Source: Cyathus striatus
Taxonomy: Eukaryota > Basidiomycota > Agaricomycetes > Agaricales > Nidulariaceae
Direction: 5' to 3'
NCBI GenBank assembly: GCA_025738555.1
Contig: JAOVFP010000023.1
Span: forward strand, 1,116,001-1,180,000
DNA: 64,000 nucleotides
The notes below the pieces were generated by a model, which was given only the letters and a program-made list of their open reading frames with translations, was not told where the DNA came from and did no database searches. Positions within the stretch are counted from its first letter, which is position 1. Each line of letters begins with the position of its first letter. Below, one piece after another: positions 59,859-64,000 of this stretch. Made by a program: the position numbers and the translations under genes.

Positions 59859-60534
59859 TCCTGGGCGAGACGGAGGAGTGGAAGGAGGGGAACAATCGTT
59901 ATAGACTGTCAGAAGGAAGTTGAGGTTATAAGAGAATTGGCCAGATGGCCCACCACGGAGGCGACGCCCTGAATGGGTCCAAGCGGTTGCTGGATTCTTG
60001 CTACTCTAGAGATGGGCTGAAAAAAAGGACAATGAGATCGAGGACGAAAGGGAGTGTTCAGTGGGTGGTAGAATGACAATGGAGGTCGGGTTCATATACT
60101 TACTATTCGTAGTATTAAGAAAATATATAATTAGTATTACTTCCCGCTCCATACTTAACTTGCAAAGAGGGGCGATCTAAATCTAGCACAGCTTCTTTTC
60201 CAGGCTCATCGCCGATCTCATCATCTCACCACGCCACGACTTACCATATCACCGGGTTGTTCCACCACTGTACTTACTCAACATTTAATATTCAACGTTC
60301 AAACGTTCAACGTCCAACGTCAACGCCTAGTTAGGGAATCGTAACTTTGATTAAGCTGCTCTATCGCTGTCAATTAACAAAGAAAAAGTGCAGTATTCCA
60401 ATAAGTAAAATCCAATGGTATGTGCATAATGGGGGTATGACAATGACAGTGAATGAATGCGAATGGCGATGAAAACAAATATGTAATATGAATCCAGAGT
60501 GTAGCAATGCAAGGTATCATAGCACAGAAATCAT
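59859..60534. promoter_or_regulatory. Upstream region of the potassium transporter
   Basis: About 0.7 kb. It contains a short tandem cluster of TTCAACGTTCAA/CAACGTC words at 60286-60326, including the palindrome TTCAACGTT and repeats every 8-12 bp. These could be regulator sites for TRK, which is inference. The 3' end of the large gene on the same strand adjoins at 60535. Confidence 0.35.
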
Positions 60535-63500
60535 TCAGAACTCCCCTTGCCCGGAAATAAGTACGGCGAACCAGCCGAACATAGTCATCAAGAACCGAAC
60601 CATCCACGCTGGGTCCGCGCCGACGCCCAAACCTGGGCGAAGTTGCATTGCTAATGCAATGTCAATGGGCGAACGTGGCGCCCTACGACGTAGCCCAGGC
60701 TGAGCCACGACATCCGTAGATTCAGCTTTTGTCGCACTCCTTACAGAAGCCTCTGAGGAAATCGGTTTGATGTCAGATAAAGCCGCAACCTTTGGTTCGG
60801 GCTCGGTTGACAGGGTAGCCGTACTTTCTGGGAATGAACCAGGAAGTAAAACACTCGGCTCAATAGTAGCTGATAAAGAAACGGATTGATTGTAGGTTGG
60901 AGAGGGAATAGATAATTCATTGTCCTTCGGTAGTAAATTCTTGATTGTCAAGCTAGGACTAGACTGCGCGCTCGCCAGTCCAAGAGCAGGTGCGTCGGAG
61001 GCGCGCAACGACCACGCAGGCTTACTGTCCTTTTCCTTCCGAGGAGAGCTGGGAATACTCCGTGCAACGAACATAGGCGGGGAAGCTGGCGGGGTAGGAG
61101 TCTGAGATAAAGGTTCCTTCGGACTCTCTTCTTTCTCACATGACGTCTGTGCATCTGTAAGAGGCAAAGAATGTACCTCAGGGAGTGGAAGAAGGTCCGG
61201 GTCAGGTACCTGTTCGCTTTCTTCCGGTTGATGAACTCCGGAAGAAATGGTGATCAGTGGAATGGTAAGCAGAGGAAGTTCGACAATAGGAGGTGCAGTA
61301 GGAGTATCGTCAAGGTCATAAATGTCGTTAGTCGTCGTTGAAGGGCTGGTGCCTCCACTGTGTATTTGAGGCAATTTGTCAGTATTTTCCATGATAATTG
61401 GATCGTCAGTTATATCCTGCAGAAGGGGGTCTTCATCCCAATCGTCGACGGGGTGAATCATTGGGGTAGGAGGTATCAGGCATACACCTATTTCAGAGTC
61501 AGGAGAAATAGGACCTTCAAGTATTATCTCGAAGGTAGGCACTTCGAAAGATGATATGAATGGATCATTACTGACTGAGGAGGCGGGGACTTCGTCGCTA
61601 ATTACAACTGGAACTGGAGGGGTCTCGGAAGTGAGTGATGAGGCCAGGTCAGTAGACATCTTAACGAATGTATCAGTAGCCTCTTCCGCTGGAATAACTA
61701 CAGTAGTATGAGCATCGTCTGGGCCGGCAGTTGGATCCTCAGAGGTTTGACATAAAACCAATTCTGCCACAACCTCCTCCGGGATAGTAGAAGTATGATC
61801 ACCTAGGATAGCCACTGTCAAACAGACTTCTAAGCTGCGCGAGAAAGAACACTTACTTTGTATCGAAGATCCCTGTTCTTCCACATTCCATAACATCAGG
61901 TCTGAGATCTTCACAGGTTGTGTCCAGGGGTCAAGTTCTGGATCTTCATCCCAGTTCCAAGAATCCTGCTCAGCTTGTTGGGCCTCAACATCAATGTCTT
62001 TATGATCAGGAACATCAATGAGTTTGGGCTCTTCTGTTTCCATACGGGTAGGCGTTTGAGGTGGAGTAGGTACTGGAGAAATGTTCTCGGGGGTGGTTGC
62101 ATCAACGTCGACCAACTTCTCCGCCTCGCGAGTGACCAATGCCTGTTGAACAGAGACAAGAGGAATATATTCTTTCTCATCCTCATTGATACCAACCAAC
62201 TTGTCGTTATGCTCTTCACGAGACTCGTCATCGCTGATGTCTACAAGCCGTTCATCCTTGTTGTGAATAGTATCAAGCAAAGTTCCTTCATCTATTCCAA
62301 TCTCATCATTTCCGATATCTACCAGCCTTCCTTTCGTAATATTTGTATGAGGGTCTTCCACGTTAGTGTCAAATGCCCACGTCGGCCATGAAGACACCTG
62401 CTCGGAAATATGCAGATCGACGAGTGGAACTGGCAATGGGACCAAGGGGCCATAGCCATAAGAGCCTTCTGAACGAGAATGCGACAAGGTTATAGGCTCC
62501 GGAAGTATACGTTGCGTTCCTACATCCGAGGATGTGAGAGAAGATGAAGGAGGGTTAGATACGGACTCGAGAGAAGAGGATTCCGAGGAGGAGTAATCCA
62601 CGAGAATCTCGTCGCGTTGCTTCTCTTTTCCTTTCACTGAGTTTCCTAATCTCTTCAACGGAACACCCCCTAATGACTTTGACCGGCGATGCCCGGAAAG
62701 TGAAGAGGTTGAAAGTGACAAGGAAGGTGAGGGAGACCTCGATGGTCCTAAGGCAGAGAACTTAAAAAGGTTCAGAGCTGGTTTGGTAGATGTCGCAACT
62801 TGCGGACCAGCAAATGCAGGCGAAGGACTATGAAGGAGAAAGGAAGAAATCGATGGAGTGAATGGCGAGGAGTAATTTGAAGTTGAAGATGTATTGGTTA
62901 GAGGAGGCGTTACTGGGAACGCATTTGATTTGATGGGGGTATCGAATGCATTAGATGCAGAAGAAAACTGTGGGAACGCGTCGACACTGGAAGAGCGGGA
63001 GAGGTGCCTGCCTTCGCCGATATCCTTCTGTAGGTGTTGAGGGCGAGACTGTTCTACATCCCCGCTACTTACATTAGATGAATCGGCGTATACTCCTAAC
63101 TTTATGCCAGTAATGGTAGATGCAGTGGATGTTGAAGAAAGGTCCACTAATTGCCCTTCTTTTGCTCGGGAGCTTGTGGGTAGTAGCTCAACGCCTTGTA
63201 AGTCCAGGTCTGCGGGTTTGGGGCGAGACTTTGTAGTAGGGGTGGCGTTTGGGCCTTTAAACGACCTCCTGAAAACATTAAGGCTCCAATTCCAACCCTT
63301 GGGAAAGCCCCAATTCTTTCTAGAAGCGCTTGTAACGGGCTGAGGAATCCTTTCGTTACTAGAGGATATAAAAGCAGGCAACAGTCGGATATTAAATCTT
63401 CGCAGAAGACGTAGACCTAGATAAGAGAGTAACAGGGCTACCGCAGTATACGCGATAATGGGGAGAATAGAAAACGGAGTCATGACAACCACGGGGTCCA

Positions 63501-63928
63501 CAGATGGGGAGGGCGGGTTGTCGTATACGGATGGGGGCGGGACAACGGCACGAACGCTACGCCAGCGAGACTCTCCAATTCTCAGTAAGTCGACTTCAAC
63601 GTGGTCAGATTGTGCCAGGGAAGGAGAGACGCTGTCGTGCGGAAGATGAGTAGTGAGAAGTTTTACTATCCACAGGAAGACTCACCTGTCTGTAGGGAAA
63701 GAAACGCCGCAATCCGCAGAAGAGAAGCTACGAGAATGAAGTTATGGACCGTCAGTTAGTGAGCAACTCCTCACAGATTAAATACCCCCAAACACACCTG
63801 GATGTGATACACGCAGCGTTCACCCCAACTGAAGGGACCAACACGAGGAAGAATAAGTTAATATCGAGCCCAAGGAGCCATAACCAAGACACCAATAGCA
63901 CAGAATACCGAGAAACAATTGCCGTCAT
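60535..63928 (-). CDS. Large acidic membrane protein, basidiomycete type, function unknown
   Basis: I place the start at the ATG at 63928 (MTAIVSRYSVLLVSWLWLLG), because three small exons splice in frame into the long open frame through SVDPVVVMTPFSILPIIAYT. An internal ATG at 63483 is the alternative. The N-terminus is a signal peptide or membrane anchor; a second span (ILPIIAYTAVALLLSYLGLR) follows near residue 115. The middle 800 residues are Ser/Pro/Glu/Asp-rich with imperfect repeats of LVDI-x-x-DE (GRLVDIGNDEIG, ERLVDISDDESR, DKLVGINEDEKE). The conserved-looking C-terminus ends RRRAPRSPIDIALAMQLRPG followed by a hydrophobic segment (VRFLMTMFGWFAVLIS). A 54-nt intron (61803-61856, GTAAGT...CCTAG) is stop-free and in frame. 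The total is about 1,050 residues. It may tether something to a membrane; no enzyme domain is visible. Confidence 0.7.
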
Positions 63929-64000
63929 GGTCGTCAGAAATCAGCATATAATTTGAAATGTTGACTTGGAAACTGGCATAAGAGTCGAATGAGGTGATCC

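Noticed and set aside
56132..63928. Biosynthetic gene cluster or defence island
   Set aside because: Neighbouring genes are unrelated housekeeping and transport functions with no synthase, cytochrome P450, nuclease or cluster regulator.

Overview
The window is nuclear DNA of a filamentous basidiomycete, most likely an agaricomycete. Genes are intron-dense, with GT-AG introns of about 50-60 nt. Families include fungal NMN adenylyltransferase, CSC1 channel, TRK potassium transporter, F-box proteins, a serine-rich GPI-type cupredoxin and small secreted peptides. No bacterial operons, rRNA, convincing tRNA, CRISPR or autonomous transposon were seen. Moderately AT-rich intergenic stretches of 0.5-3 kb separate the genes.

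Layout: 150-1827 (+) broken coiled-coil protein; 2107-5879 (-) CSC1/OSCA channel; 6323-7499 (-) NFKBIL1-like protein; 7709-8330 (-) and 8531-10315 (+) divergent conserved proteins, probably mitochondrial; 10580-11238 (+) ribosomal protein eL33; 11784-13781 (+) glutaryl-CoA dehydrogenase; 13864-16270 (-) BRCT-containing family X DNA polymerase; 17175-18435 (+) NMN adenylyltransferase; 21334-23591 (+) MFS anion/allantoate-type transporter; 26729-28621 (+) bZIP factor; 31498-33510 (+) GlcNAc-6-phosphate deacetylase; 34245-35173 and 35978-37269 (+) two F-box proteins; 37914-38147 (-) small secreted peptide; 41449-42390 (-) GPI-type cupredoxin; 44665-47314 (+) alpha-arrestin with PPxY; repeats and a foldback element at 47.7-48.2 kb; 49041-50040 (+) unknown; 51353-54402 (+) sugar transporter; 54663-55358 (-) unknown; 56132-59858 (-) TRK potassium transporter; 60535-63928 (-) large acidic membrane protein.

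This is a collection of housekeeping, transport and regulatory genes, not a gene cluster or defence island. Themes do recur: nutrient and ion uptake (two MFS carriers, TRK, CSC1), an alpha-arrestin that probably controls turnover of such transporters, amino-sugar catabolism, lysine/tryptophan breakdown in mitochondria, and NAD synthesis.

Two things stand out. First, many otherwise well-conserved genes are interrupted by one-base frame changes, nearly all at short homopolymers, while neighbouring genes are perfectly intact. The simplest reading is residual assembly indels, so these genes should not be called pseudogenes without read evidence. Second, the splicing is unusual in places: two 8-nt microexons (one beside the catalytic glutamate of glutaryl-CoA dehydrogenase), two probable GC-AG introns, and two short stop-free introns whose length is a multiple of three.
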